Positions 43,046 to 51,374 of a stretch of DNA of 64,000 nucleotides are shown in pieces. The position numbers and the translations under genes were made by a program. This DNA comes from Ilumatobacteraceae bacterium. GTDB taxonomy: Bacteria; Actinomycetota; Acidimicrobiia; Acidimicrobiales; Ilumatobacteraceae. Position 1 is the first letter of the stretch, and every line of letters starts with the position of its first letter. The notes below the pieces were generated by a model. That model saw only the letters and a program-made list of their open reading frames with translations, ran no database searches and was not told the origin of the DNA. Location: the NCBI GenBank assembly GCA_022843125.1, contig JALHOG010000003.1, forward strand, positions 1 to 64,000, read 5' to 3'.

Positions 43046-43751
43046 GGTCGATCGCCGCCCAGCGCGTCACCAACAGCATCGACTCGATGATGATCCGACC
43101 AGACATCTTCGACTTGCCGCGTTCGCGATCGCGGAACACGATCGGGGTCTCGACGATCGAGAACCCGTGACGGGTGAGTCGCCGCACGAGCTCGGTGAGG
43201 AACGCGTAGCCCTCCGCCCCGGTCGAGTCGGGCTGGATGGCATCGAGCGCCGTCGCTCGATAGGCGCGGAAGCCCGATGTGCAATCGCGCGTCGGGAGCT
43301 GCAGCACGGTTCGGGTGTACACATTGCCCCACTTCGAGAGCAGCTGCCGCCGCACCGGCCAATCGGTGGTGCCGCCGCCGCGGACATATCGAGAGCCGAT
43401 CACCGCGTCGGCGCCCGCCTCGATCGCTGAGATCATCGCCGGGATCACAGCCGGGTCATGGCTCAGATCGGCGTCCATCGACACGATCACGTCGTACGGC
43501 GGCCGCGCGTCGAGGACCTGACGGAAGCCCGCACGATAGGCACTGCCGAGCCCCTGCTTGGCGGCTCGGAGGAGCACGTCGACGCCGCCCAGTTCGGTAC
43601 CGAGCGATCGAGCGATGTCGGCTGTTCCGTCCGGGCTGTTGTCGTCGACGACGAGGACCTCGATGTGGGCGCTGATCGCGCGCAGCGAACGCAGGTACAT
43701 CTCGATGTTGTCCCGCTCGTTGTAGGTGGGGAGTACGACGACGGCACGCAC
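43014..43751 (-). CDS. GT2 polyprenyl-phosphate mannosyltransferase (DPM1/Ppm1-like)
   Basis: This 245-residue enzyme makes polyprenyl-phosphate-mannose from GDP-mannose. It shows VVLPTYNERDNIE, VLVVDDNSPDGTAD, GLGSAYRAGF, VSMDADLSHDP (DxD metal site) and the diagnostic GSRYVRGGGTTDWP and CTSGFRAYR. It has no fused apolipoprotein acyltransferase domain, unlike mycobacterial Ppm1. The GTG at 43751 follows a TAACGT box by 9 nt. It could supply the PIG-V-type enzyme at 30508. Its last 32 bp are antisense to the neighbouring GT2 gene. Confidence 0.88.
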   Translation of the reverse strand: MRAVVVLPTYNERDNIEMYLRSLRAISAHIEVLVVDDNSPDGTADIARSLGTELGGVDVLLRAAKQGLGSAYRAGFRQVLDARPPYDVIVSMDADLSHDPAVIPAMISAIEAGADAVIGSRYVRGGGTTDWPVRRQLLSKWGNVYTRTVLQLPTRDCTSGFRAYRATALDAIQPDSTGAEGYAFLTELVRRLTRHGFSIVETPIVFRDRERGKSKMSGRIIIESMLLVTRWAAIDLIRRVRRTAR

Positions 43752-43766
43752 AGCCGGGAGACGTTA
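43749..43766 (-). promoter_or_regulatory. Leaderless promoter of the DPM1-like gene
   Basis: Minus-strand TAACGT (plus 43766-43761) is 9 nt from the GTG at 43751. It overlaps the 3' end of the GT4 gene. Confidence 0.4.
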
Positions 43767-44939
43767 CCTGTGTTCGCGCACGGCGCGGTGTAGGGCCCTG
43801 GTGAGCCCGAGCGCCGAGTTCTCCCAGGTGAGCGTGCGCGCCCGATCGAGCGCGGCGACGGCCAACGTGTCTCGTCGCGACGGGTCGAGCAGCAGGTCGG
43901 CAACGGTCGCGCCGAGTGCGCCTGGTTCGACGAGGACGCCGGTGACGTCTGCGACCACGCTCGATCGATGGCCCCGGATGTCGGTGGCGACGCACGCGGT
44001 TCCGCACGCCGCTCCCTCGGTGAGGCTGAGGCCCCACCCCTCCGCCAGGCTCGCGCTGACGACGAGCCACGCCCGCTGGTAGTGCGCGACCAGCATCTCG
44101 CGTTCGACCCGGCCAGGCAGATCGATCCAGTCGTTCGCTCCCGCCGCAGCGACGCGTGCCTCGAGGGCGCCGCGCTCGGGACCGTCTCCGAGGATCGTCA
44201 GCGTGAGGTCGGGCAGGCGTCGGCGCGCTTCGAGAGCGGCCTCGATGACCAGTTCGAAGCGCTTGACAGGTGCCAGGCGACCGACGGCGACGATCGACGG
44301 ATACTCGGTCTTGCCGTTGCCCGGCGTGAAGAACGGGTCGACGCCGTTGGGCACCGCGACCACCCGCTCGGGGTGGAAGCCGAGTTCGAGCAACTCGTCG
44401 CGGGTCGCGTCGGACGGCGTGACCGTGATGTCACGTCGATACCAGGGAGGTGCGATGCGTGCTTCGAGTACCCGCCCGAACGCCGCCAGCGGGCCGGGCA
44501 GCATCTGGCCCCACATCGGCCCGTGGACATGATGCAGCATCGTGATGTGCGGTCGCCGGCACCACACCGGGGAGAACCACGGCACACCGTTCCAGATCTC
44601 GACAAGCGCGTCGTACGGGCCCATCCGACCGGTGATCTCGCTCAGGATCGCCCGGGGGAACACGGAGTAGCGGCTCCCCCGGCGCACCACGTCGTAGCCG
44701 TTGCGACGCCCGATCGCCGGCTGCCCGATCGCGGCAGACGTCCGGTGGAGCACGTCGAGCCCGTGGTCGGCCCAGCGACGCATGAACTCGTCGGCGTGGA
44801 CCTCGGAGCCGCCGCCGTCGGGGTCGTCGAGATCGCGCCATGCGAGGACGTGGATCCGGCGCACCCCGCGTGCTCGTAGATCATCCGCGAACCACGCCAG
44901 GTCGGCGTCGTGCGGCACGTGCGGGTCGAGTGATGACAC
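43764..44939 (-). CDS. GT4-family glycosyltransferase
   Basis: This 391-residue GT-B enzyme is retaining and uses a nucleotide-sugar donor. The N-terminal domain has GGGSEVHADEFMRRWADHG, where the usual glycine-rich acceptor loop lies. The C-terminal domain has VPNGVDPFF, VAVGRLAPVKRFELVIEA, LTILGDGPERG and the donor-binding EGWGLSLTEGAACGTACVATD (E-x7-E motif). GTG at 44939 is preferred over an upstream ATG at 44978, because a TATGTT box sits only 6 nt before it and would lie inside the longer reading. The acceptor is unknown. Its context in an envelope-glycan locus supports mannosyl or glucosyl transfer at the cytoplasmic face. Confidence 0.86.
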   Translation of the reverse strand: MSSLDPHVPHDADLAWFADDLRARGVRRIHVLAWRDLDDPDGGGSEVHADEFMRRWADHGLDVLHRTSAAIGQPAIGRRNGYDVVRRGSRYSVFPRAILSEITGRMGPYDALVEIWNGVPWFSPVWCRRPHITMLHHVHGPMWGQMLPGPLAAFGRVLEARIAPPWYRRDITVTPSDATRDELLELGFHPERVVAVPNGVDPFFTPGNGKTEYPSIVAVGRLAPVKRFELVIEAALEARRRLPDLTLTILGDGPERGALEARVAAAGANDWIDLPGRVEREMLVAHYQRAWLVVSASLAEGWGLSLTEGAACGTACVATDIRGHRSSVVADVTGVLVEPGALGATVADLLLDPSRRDTLAVAALDRARTLTWENSALGLTRALHRAVREHR

Positions 44940-44951
44940 GCCACGAACATA
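44937..44951 (-). promoter_or_regulatory. Leaderless promoter of the GT4 gene
   Basis: Minus-strand TATGTT (plus 44951-44946) is 6 nt from the GTG at 44939. Confidence 0.45.
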
Positions 44952-45019
44952 CGGCGTGACCGGGCGGGTGCGATGCATCTCCGCGGGCGGTGGTCCGGGG
45001 CGCGGAGCGGGTCGGTGGC

Positions 45020-45034
45020 TACCGTTGCGGCGTG
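45020..45034 (+). promoter_or_regulatory. Leaderless promoter of the fourth GT-C-like gene
   Basis: TACCGT at 45020-45025 is 6 nt from the GTG at 45032. Confidence 0.45.
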
Positions 45035-46825
45035 CCTGACCTCGTCCTTGCCGCCGATGCGCCCGACGCCCCCGATGCGCCGGCCCCGGTGCGTCAGCAG
45101 GTGGTCGTCCCGTTCGTCCTCGGCGGACCGTTGCGCCTCCGGATCGATCGCGAGAGTACGCCGAACCTGATCGCGCTGGCGATCGTCGCAGTCGGCGTGA
45201 TCGGGCCGCTCCGCGGGCTCTACAAGGCCACCGGGAGCTCGATGGAGGAGGGCTTCATGCTCGTCTTCCCGAGGCTCGTCCAGCAGGGCTGGGTGCCCAA
45301 CGTCGACTTCCTGCACCTCTACGGTCCCTCCGCGCTCAACGTCCTCGCCCTCTGGTTCCGGATCTTCGGCGACTCGCTGGAGAGCCAGCGGACCTTTGGC
45401 CTGTTGCAGCACCTCGGGATCATCCTCGCCCTCTACACCCTGGCCCGGGCTGCCGGGTACGTGGCGGCAGCCGGAGCGGCGCTGGTGGCGACCGTGCTGA
45501 TCATGACCCCGATCGGCCTGTCGGCGCTGGCGTGGCATGGCGGCGTGGCATTCGGGTTGTGGGCCGTCGTGTTCGCCCTGCGTGGGTGTACCGGACCCGG
45601 CCGGGTCCGTGATTGGTGGTGGGCCGGCGGGTTCGCCGGGCTCGCACTCGGCTTTCGACCCGACCTCGTCGTCGCACTCACGCTCGCACTCGGCTTCGCG
45701 GTCTGGCACCGCCGGTCGATGATCCGTTATGTGTTCGCGGGTGCGGTGGTCGGTCTGCTCCCCATGTGGTGGCATCTCGTCGCCGCCGGGCCGGTCAAGG
45801 CGATCGAGGGGATGGTCGTCGATCCCGTCGTTCGGCTCCGGCCGGGACGCGAGCTGCCGAGCCCGCCGAGCTGGGGCATCGTCGACGGCGCACTGCAGGC
45901 GGTGGCCGAAGGCGTACCCCCGTACTGGCCGTTGCCCGCACCGGCCGCGAGCCAGCAGCTCTTCCTCTGGTTCTTCTCCGTGATCGTCGTGGCGTTGGCC
46001 GTACCGGTGCTCGCCGTGCTCCGCCGACGGCGCGACGGAGCGACCTGGACGCCGATCAACCGGATGCTGATGGCCGCCGGACTGCTCGGACTCGGGATCC
46101 TGCCGCAGGCACTCCAGCGCCCCGACTCGACCCACCTCGCGTGGGTTGCGGTGGTGTCGTGGTCGCTGCTGGTGCCGACCATCGCGACGTGGCTCACCCA
46201 CACCGGGTGGGCATCGGCACAGCGGGCGCTCGCGGGCACGGTCGCGGTCGGGCTGCTGATGCTCGTCGTGTGCCCCTTCTACACCTATCGACACCACCTG
46301 CTCCACAGCCGCGTGTCGATCGGTGATCTGCCGCCGCCGTTCCTGGTCGAGCGTGACGGACGGCGGTTCTGGTTCGGCGACTTCTTCGTCGCCAAGGCGC
46401 TCAGCGAGATGATCCCGGTGCTGGACGCAGTGACCGAACCGGGCGACCGGTTGATCGTCGGCCCCGCCGATCTGAGCCGGACGATCTACAGCGACGTCGC
46501 CGTGTACTGGATGTTCCCGGAACTCGTACCGGCCACGTACTACATCGAGATGGATCCCGGCCTCGCGGACCGCGAGGGGTCGGGGCTCGCCGATGACATC
46601 GCGACCGCCGACGTGCTCGTGCTCACGAACATCTGGACCGGCTGGAACGAACCCAATGCGTCCGGGGATTTCCTGAGCCAGGAGCACAACCGCGCCGTTG
46701 CCGAGCATTTCTGTCTGCTCGAGCGGTTCGAGGACAACCTCGTCCTGCTGTTCGAGCGCTGCGACGGCGGAGGCGGTATCGAACCCCAGGAGATCACCGG
46801 CACCTATCCCCGCCCCGCCGACTGA
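45032..46825 (+). CDS. Polytopic GT-C-like membrane protein
   Basis: This 597-residue membrane protein has about eleven hydrophobic segments between residues 45 and 420 and a soluble tail. The first loop reads SSMEEGFMLVFPRLVQQG and PNVDFLHLYGPSAL: acidic and aromatic residues before the second helix, as in GT-C (GT39/GT83-like) enzymes. The tail contains DRLIVGPADLSRTIYSD and YIEMDPGLADREGSGLADDI and ends in a proline-rich stretch. It does not share the HP-x-LG and NN-x-GP motifs of the three paralogues upstream, so it is a separate lineage. It stands alone with its own promoter. A role as a lipid-linked-sugar transferase for envelope glycan is inferred from architecture and neighbours. Confidence 0.7.
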   Translation: MPDLVLAADAPDAPDAPAPVRQQVVVPFVLGGPLRLRIDRESTPNLIALAIVAVGVIGPLRGLYKATGSSMEEGFMLVFPRLVQQGWVPNVDFLHLYGPSALNVLALWFRIFGDSLESQRTFGLLQHLGIILALYTLARAAGYVAAAGAALVATVLIMTPIGLSALAWHGGVAFGLWAVVFALRGCTGPGRVRDWWWAGGFAGLALGFRPDLVVALTLALGFAVWHRRSMIRYVFAGAVVGLLPMWWHLVAAGPVKAIEGMVVDPVVRLRPGRELPSPPSWGIVDGALQAVAEGVPPYWPLPAPAASQQLFLWFFSVIVVALAVPVLAVLRRRRDGATWTPINRMLMAAGLLGLGILPQALQRPDSTHLAWVAVVSWSLLVPTIATWLTHTGWASAQRALAGTVAVGLLMLVVCPFYTYRHHLLHSRVSIGDLPPPFLVERDGRRFWFGDFFVAKALSEMIPVLDAVTEPGDRLIVGPADLSRTIYSDVAVYWMFPELVPATYYIEMDPGLADREGSGLADDIATADVLVLTNIWTGWNEPNASGDFLSQEHNRAVAEHFCLLERFEDNLVLLFERCDGGGGIEPQEITGTYPRPAD

Positions 46826-46855
46826 ACCGCGAGTGCAGCCGACCGGCCGGTGACG

Positions 46856-47611
46856 TCAGCCGAGCGGCAGCCGGCGGAACACGGGACGCGGGACGTGGCG
46901 CAGGATCGAGAACACGTAGCGCAGGACGCCGGGGGTCCACACCGTGTGCTTGCCTGCACGCATGCCCTTGACGGCCAGCTCGCCGACCACACGAGGGGTT
47001 GTCGCGAACGGTGCCGACTTCATCCCTCGGGTCATCTTCGAGTGGACGAATCCGGGCCGGATCACGGTCACCTTGACACCCGCAGGGACGAGGGCGTCGG
47101 CGAGCCCCTGCGCGAACGCATCGAGCCCCGCCTTCGACGAGCCGTACACGTAGTTGGCGGCACGGCCACGCTCCCCCGCCACCGACGACAGCACGGCGAT
47201 GTGACCGTGCCCCTGGCGTCGCATCTGCCCGGCGAGCGCGAGCGAAGCGGTCACGGCACCGGTGTAGTTGACGTGAATCGCGTCGGCGGCGGCCTGCGGG
47301 TCGGCGTCGAAGTCTGCCTGTGACCCGAGTACCCCGAACGCGACGATCGCGACATCGATGTCGCCGTGCTCGGCCGCCAACCCCCGGATGAACGTGTCGT
47401 GCGACGCCGTGTCGGCGGCGTCGAACTGCTCGACCGACACGTGCAGACCCGGGCGCGCGAACCGGCCCGGCTCGGCCTCCTCTGCGCGGCGACACGCCAG
47501 GACCAGCGTCTTGGCCGCCGGCGAGAGCAACTCGTCGACGATCGCGCAGCCGATCTCACTGGTGCCGCCGAGCAGCACGATGGTCTGGGGTTCCTGGAGC
47601 GCGTTCTGCAC
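46856..47611 (-). CDS. dprE2: DprE2: decaprenylphosphoryl-2-keto-ribose reductase
   Basis: This 251-residue classical SDR performs the second step in epimerising decaprenyl-phosphoryl-ribose to arabinose: NADH-dependent reduction of the 2-keto intermediate. It shows the NAD motif GGTSEIGCAI, LSSVAGERGR (catalytic Ser region) and YVYGSSKAGLDAF (YxxxK). The C-terminal tail, TPGVLRYVFSILRHVPRPVFRRLPL, matches the amphipathic C-terminus of mycobacterial DprE2. It lies 13 bp downstream of dprE1 in the same operon, as in mycobacteria. The length (254 in M. tuberculosis) agrees. Confidence 0.9.
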   Translation of the reverse strand: MQNALQEPQTIVLLGGTSEIGCAIVDELLSPAAKTLVLACRRAEEAEPGRFARPGLHVSVEQFDAADTASHDTFIRGLAAEHGDIDVAIVAFGVLGSQADFDADPQAAADAIHVNYTGAVTASLALAGQMRRQGHGHIAVLSSVAGERGRAANYVYGSSKAGLDAFAQGLADALVPAGVKVTVIRPGFVHSKMTRGMKSAPFATTPRVVGELAVKGMRAGKHTVWTPGVLRYVFSILRHVPRPVFRRLPLG

Positions 47612-47624
47612 GATGGGGTGTCCT

Positions 47625-49010
47625 TCAGGCGGTCGGGGTCAGGCCGAGGCGGCGGGAGAGATCGCTGGCCCAGACGCCGGCGGGGTCGACCCGCTTGCGG
47701 ATCGCGAGCCATTCGTCGAGCCGCGGGTAGCCGCGACGGATGGCGTCGGCGCTGGTCTGGAAGTCTTTGGCGAGGTAGTGGCGCCCGCCGGCGTCGAGCA
47801 CGATCCGGTCGAGACCAGCGAGCAGCTCGCTGAGGCCGGAGCGGTTGGCGGGTACGTCGATCGCGAGCGTCCATCCGCCGGTGGGGAAGCTCAGGTAGCC
47901 CGGGTTGCCCGGGCCGAAACGCTTCAGAACCGTCAGGAAGATCGGGAGTGCTGCTGCCGCCAGGCGTTCGATGACGGTGCGCAGCGCTGCTTCGGCCTCG
48001 AAGGGCACGACGAACTGGTACTGCAGGAACCCGCGCCGTCCGTAGACGCGGTTCCAGTCGCCGACGAGGTCGAGCGGGTGGAAGTAGGCCGGGATCGACT
48101 GCAGTTCGCCGTCGCGACGCGCCGGCGCCTTGCGAAACCAGAGCTCGTTGAACGCGGCAACCGACAGTCGATTGATGACGCCGGGGCCGGGGACGACCGG
48201 CGGCATGTCGACGAGTTGCTTGCCCACGTACGCGAGCGGAGCTCCGGCCGCGCGTGCGTCGAGCTCGTCGTGTCGAGCGTGCTCGCCGTTGGTCAACACG
48301 CCGCGTCCGAGGTGGCGACCGGTGGCCAGCAGGTCGAGCCATGCGACCGAGTAGCGGAAGTCGCTGTCGCTCTCCGCCATGAGCGCCATCACATCGTCGA
48401 GGTTGCCGAGCCGTCGGGTCTGGACCGAGATGCGACTCGTCTCGATCGGGATGAGGCGGAACGTCGCATCGAGGATCATGCCCGTGAGGCCCATACCCCC
48501 GACGGTGGCCCAGAAGAGCTCCGGATCGCGGTCCGGCCCGACATCGACCACCGTCGTGTCGGCGAGCATGAGGCGCAGCCGTGTGACGTGGTTACCGAAC
48601 GAACCCTCGATGTGGTGGTTCTTGCCGTGGATGTCGCTCGCGATCGCACCCCCGATGGTCACGAACCGGGTCCCGGGCGTCACCGGGACGAACCAGCCAC
48701 GCGGCACCAGCACGGCGAGGAGGTCGTCGAGGCTCACACCAGCGGAGGCGGTGACGACACCCGCGGCGTCGTCGATGTGCACGGCATCGTGCGACGGGAC
48801 GAGTCGCAGGACGTGACCACCCGAGTTCTGGGCCGGATCGCCGTACGAGCGTCCGAGGCCACGGGCGATGCCACCCCGGGCAGGGAGCGCCTTCACCGCG
48901 TCGGCGAGACCGGCTTCGTCGACCTCGACGAGTTCGGCCGTCGATGGTGTGGCCTTGCCCCAGCCTGCCAGGAGGGCGCGATGCGCGGACACGAGAGGGG
49001 CGGTGTTCAC
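47625..49010 (-). CDS. dprE1: DprE1: decaprenylphosphoryl-beta-D-ribose 2-oxidase
   Basis: This 461-residue FAD enzyme of the VAO fold has the same length as mycobacterial DprE1. It oxidises decaprenyl-phosphoryl-ribose at C2 in the periplasm-facing pathway to decaprenyl-phosphoryl-arabinose. The FAD motif GRGLGRSYGD variant (ARGLGRSYGDPAQN, 49-62), SDIHGKNHHIEGSFGNHV (125-142, with H132) and the catalytic Lys in YLAKD (K415, equivalent to K418) are kept. The residue equivalent to the benzothiazinone-reactive Cys387 is Ala383 (in GWTLAIDVP), so covalent inhibitors should not bind. GTG at 49010 follows a TAGCCT box by 9 nt. With dprE2 it makes the donor for AftD-type enzymes. Confidence 0.92.
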   Translation of the reverse strand: MNTAPLVSAHRALLAGWGKATPSTAELVEVDEAGLADAVKALPARGGIARGLGRSYGDPAQNSGGHVLRLVPSHDAVHIDDAAGVVTASAGVSLDDLLAVLVPRGWFVPVTPGTRFVTIGGAIASDIHGKNHHIEGSFGNHVTRLRLMLADTTVVDVGPDRDPELFWATVGGMGLTGMILDATFRLIPIETSRISVQTRRLGNLDDVMALMAESDSDFRYSVAWLDLLATGRHLGRGVLTNGEHARHDELDARAAGAPLAYVGKQLVDMPPVVPGPGVINRLSVAAFNELWFRKAPARRDGELQSIPAYFHPLDLVGDWNRVYGRRGFLQYQFVVPFEAEAALRTVIERLAAAALPIFLTVLKRFGPGNPGYLSFPTGGWTLAIDVPANRSGLSELLAGLDRIVLDAGGRHYLAKDFQTSADAIRRGYPRLDEWLAIRKRVDPAGVWASDLSRRLGLTPTA

Positions 49011-49025
49011 AGCGGTGTCAGGCTA
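49008..49025 (-). promoter_or_regulatory. Leaderless promoter of the dprE1-dprE2 operon
   Basis: Minus-strand TAGCCT (plus 49025-49020) is 9 nt from the GTG at 49010. The 116-bp gap up to the methyltransferase stop at 49127 holds no other signal I can recognise. Confidence 0.45.
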
Positions 49026-49126
49026 TCGACCGGGCCGTACCCCGAGCCGCCATGCCGCCGGCCACCCGTGACGAGCCGTCAACCGTGGATCACCATCCTC
49101 ATGGTCACTGCCTGGACGCGGCTAGC

Positions 49127-49864
49127 TCAGTACGGCCAGGCGGGTTCGGGCTTGCCGAGCGTGCGGAGGAGCTTCCCGAGGCCGAGCGTCAACAGCACCT
49201 TCAGCGCCACGTTCTTGGCGAACCACGGCAGCTGGGCGGCCTGGCGCGCGGCATTGCCCGCTCTGCCGACCGACCGCTTCTCGTAGACGGCCAGACTGCG
49301 GCTCCGCCCGACGTACTCCCACTCGCTGCTCGGCACCAGTTCGCGCAGGATGGCGAGGGTGACGCCGATGCTGCTGAAGCTGTCATGGATCAGCATCGTG
49401 CCGCCGGGGCGCACCCGGGCACCCCAGTCGACGATGTCGGCGCGCGCCGGGGCGAAGCGGTGGGCGCCGTCGATGTAGAGCACGTCGATCGGATCGTGCA
49501 CGGCGTCGTGCGCCGCATCGGACAAGGCCCGCACGTGACGCACACGGTCGGAAACGCCCGCGTCAGCGAGGTTGGCGTTGAACACGTCGTGGTCGACGTT
49601 GGCCGCATCTGCGTACCCGTCGATCTCCTGAGGACCACGATCGTTACCCGCGTGCGGGTCGATCGCGACGATCTCCGCGCCATCGGGCGCCGCCGACGCG
49701 AGCACGATCGTGCTCCGGCCCCGGAAGCTCCCGATCTCGACGATGCGACCACCGGCCGGGCACGCCGCAGCAGCGTCGTACAGCGCTCGGGCCTGCCCGT
49801 GGGTCATCCAGCCATCGACAGCGGCGACCGAGTCCCACGCGGCGGAGAACGAACGGCGTGTCAT
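49127..49864 (-). CDS. Class I SAM methyltransferase, Methyltransf_24-like
   Basis: This 245-residue protein has motif I GGRIVEIGSFRGRSTIVLA and acidic motif II IVAIDPHAGNDRGPQE. DVLYIDGAHRFAPARADIVDW and GGTMLIHDSFSS are typical of the Methyltransf_24 group that includes sugar and macrolide O-methyltransferases. A C-terminal basic amphipathic stretch (AKNVALKVLLTLGLGKLLRTLGKP) could bind the membrane. The ATG overlaps the UbiA-type gene stop (ATGA), so the two are coupled. The substrate is unknown, but it may methylate a lipid-linked sugar or an arabinan/galactan precursor. A glycan target is inferred from context only. Confidence 0.8.
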   Translation of the reverse strand: MTRRSFSAAWDSVAAVDGWMTHGQARALYDAAAACPAGGRIVEIGSFRGRSTIVLASAAPDGAEIVAIDPHAGNDRGPQEIDGYADAANVDHDVFNANLADAGVSDRVRHVRALSDAAHDAVHDPIDVLYIDGAHRFAPARADIVDWGARVRPGGTMLIHDSFSSIGVTLAILRELVPSSEWEYVGRSRSLAVYEKRSVGRAGNAARQAAQLPWFAKNVALKVLLTLGLGKLLRTLGKPEPAWPY

Positions 49865-50727
49865 GTGTACACCGCCGCAGCGAAGATCGCTACCCACACG
49901 ACCCCGAGCGCCTGCAGCACGCGGTCGCGCCCGAAGACCTCCTCCGGTGCCGCGCCGTGACCCTGCTCGAGCATCAACGCGTACCGCAGGAATGCGGTCA
50001 TCACCGGCACGATCGACAGCTCGTACCACGGAAACTCGGCGCCGGTCTCGTCTCGCCGCTCGAACGCCCAGACGCAGTAGCTCACCAGGGCACCGGCGCA
50101 CGTGACGCCGAGGACGAAACGCAGGTATGCCTCGCTGTACTGGCCGAGCGTCGAGCGGATCTCGTGAGCGCCGTCACCGAGCTCGTGCGCCTCGGCGAAC
50201 CGCTTCCCGGTGACGATGAAGAGCGCGCCGAAGGTCGTGACGAGCACGAACCAACTCGACATCGGGACGTCGACCGCTACCGCGCCGGCCGCCGCTCGCA
50301 GCACGAAGCCCGACGAGATCGCGATGAGGTCGATCACCGCGATGTGCTTCCAGACCGCCGAGTAGCTCAGCGTGACCACGATGTAGACGCCGACGATGGC
50401 GATCGTCTCCCAGCGAGTGGTGACCGCCGCGAGAGCGAGCGCAGCGACCATGAGCAGGCTGCCGACCACCTTCGCCGCGCCGACCCCGACGAGACCAGCT
50501 GCGACCGGGCGACGGCACTTCGTGGGATGGCTGCGGTCGGCCTCGACGTCGAGCGCGTCGTTCCAGTAGTACGTGCCGCTCGCCGCGAGGCACATCGCAG
50601 CGAAGGCCAGCAGCGCGTAGCCGAGGGCGGACGGTTCGTCGAGCACACCGGCCGCTCCGGGCGCCGCGAACACGAGCACGTTCTTCAGCCACTGCTTGGG
50701 GCGCGCGAGTCGGACGTAAGCGTTCAT
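49861..50727 (-). CDS. UbiA-family decaprenyl-phosphate phosphoribosyltransferase (Rv3806c-like)
   Basis: This 288-residue prenyltransferase-fold membrane protein has about nine helices. The first metal/PRPP motif is YYWNDALDVEADRSHPTK (N56, D57, D60, D64), matching the NDxxDxxxDxxHPxK pattern of DPPR synthase, and a second aspartate region lies in the HIAVIDLIAISSGF loop. It joins decaprenyl phosphate to PRPP to give 5-phosphoribosyl-decaprenyl phosphate, the first committed step toward arabinan. Upstream the HAD phosphatase overlaps by 4 bp and downstream the methyltransferase overlaps by 4 bp. The N-terminal ARPKQWLKNVLVFAAP is also diagnostic. Confidence 0.88.
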   Translation of the reverse strand: MNAYVRLARPKQWLKNVLVFAAPGAAGVLDEPSALGYALLAFAAMCLAASGTYYWNDALDVEADRSHPTKCRRPVAAGLVGVGAAKVVGSLLMVAALALAAVTTRWETIAIVGVYIVVTLSYSAVWKHIAVIDLIAISSGFVLRAAAGAVAVDVPMSSWFVLVTTFGALFIVTGKRFAEAHELGDGAHEIRSTLGQYSEAYLRFVLGVTCAGALVSYCVWAFERRDETGAEFPWYELSIVPVMTAFLRYALMLEQGHGAAPEEVFGRDRVLQALGVVWVAIFAAAVYT

Positions 50728-51374
50728 GAAGTCGGCGCAACGCTACCGAGCGGGCCCTTCACCCAGATGGGATGGTGCGCGACGGCCAGCAACTCGCGGT
50801 CGCCCGCCGAATCGCCGTACGCCCAGAGCGTCACCTGACTGCGATCGAGGCCTCGGCCCGCCAGCCACGCGTCGAGCCGAACGACCTTCTCGGCCGCACG
50901 ACAGTTGAGGCCGACGAGACGACCCGTGAGCATCCCGTCAGCGCCGACCTCGAGCCGGGTGGCTGCGACGCCGTGCACCCCGAGGTGCTCGGCCACGACG
51001 TGCACGTACCGCTCGTACGACGCCGAGACGATGACGACATGGTGACCCTCGGCGAGATGCCAACGAATCCGCTGCACCGTGTCAGGGCGGAGATGCGTGG
51101 CGACGATCTCCCGACCCCAGACATCGGCGAGGCGATCGACCTCTGCAGCATCGCGCCCGGCGAACGCGGCTTGCGTTCCAACGGCGCGCAGGGCGTTGCG
51201 GTCGCGTCGCGCCACGGCGGTGACCAGCCGGTGCAACCGCCGCGCGATGCCGAGCATGAATCGTCGCCGCCCCGCGACCCGCCACATGAACGGAACGACG
51301 CAATCGGTGTGCGTGATCGTGTCATCGAAGTCGAAGGCGGCGACGACGATCTGGTCTGTGGGGGCGGCGCTCAT
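50724..51374 (-). CDS. HAD-IB family phosphatase, candidate decaprenyl-phosphoribosyl phosphate phosphatase
   Basis: This 216-residue SerB-like HAD hydrolase has motif 1 AAFDFDDTIT (nucleophile and acid/base Asp, both present), motif 2 Ser in VIVSASYERYV, motif 3 Lys in EKVVRLDAWL and motif 4 AYGDSAGDREL. It has an HAD-IB alpha cap rich in Arg. Overlap with the UbiA-type gene by 4 bp suggests that it removes the 5-phosphate from the UbiA product. In mycobacteria a PAP2-family protein sits next to the synthase. I recall fused HAD-UbiA proteins in other bacteria, which supports the pairing. A role as a general phosphoserine-like phosphatase is not excluded. Confidence 0.78.
   Translation of the reverse strand: MSAAPTDQIVVAAFDFDDTITHTDCVVPFMWRVAGRRRFMLGIARRLHRLVTAVARRDRNALRAVGTQAAFAGRDAAEVDRLADVWGREIVATHLRPDTVQRIRWHLAEGHHVVIVSASYERYVHVVAEHLGVHGVAATRLEVGADGMLTGRLVGLNCRAAEKVVRLDAWLAGRGLDRSQVTLWAYGDSAGDRELLAVAHHPIWVKGPLGSVAPTS

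Noticed and set aside
46842-46851. Palindrome ACCGGCCGGT between convergent genes as a terminator
   Set aside because: It is only 10 bp with no loop, which is expected by chance at this GC content.
49118-49150. tRNA-like string GGCTAGCTCAGT
   Set aside because: No acceptor stem, anticodon arm or T-arm can be folded around it, and it lies over the 3' end of the methyltransferase gene.
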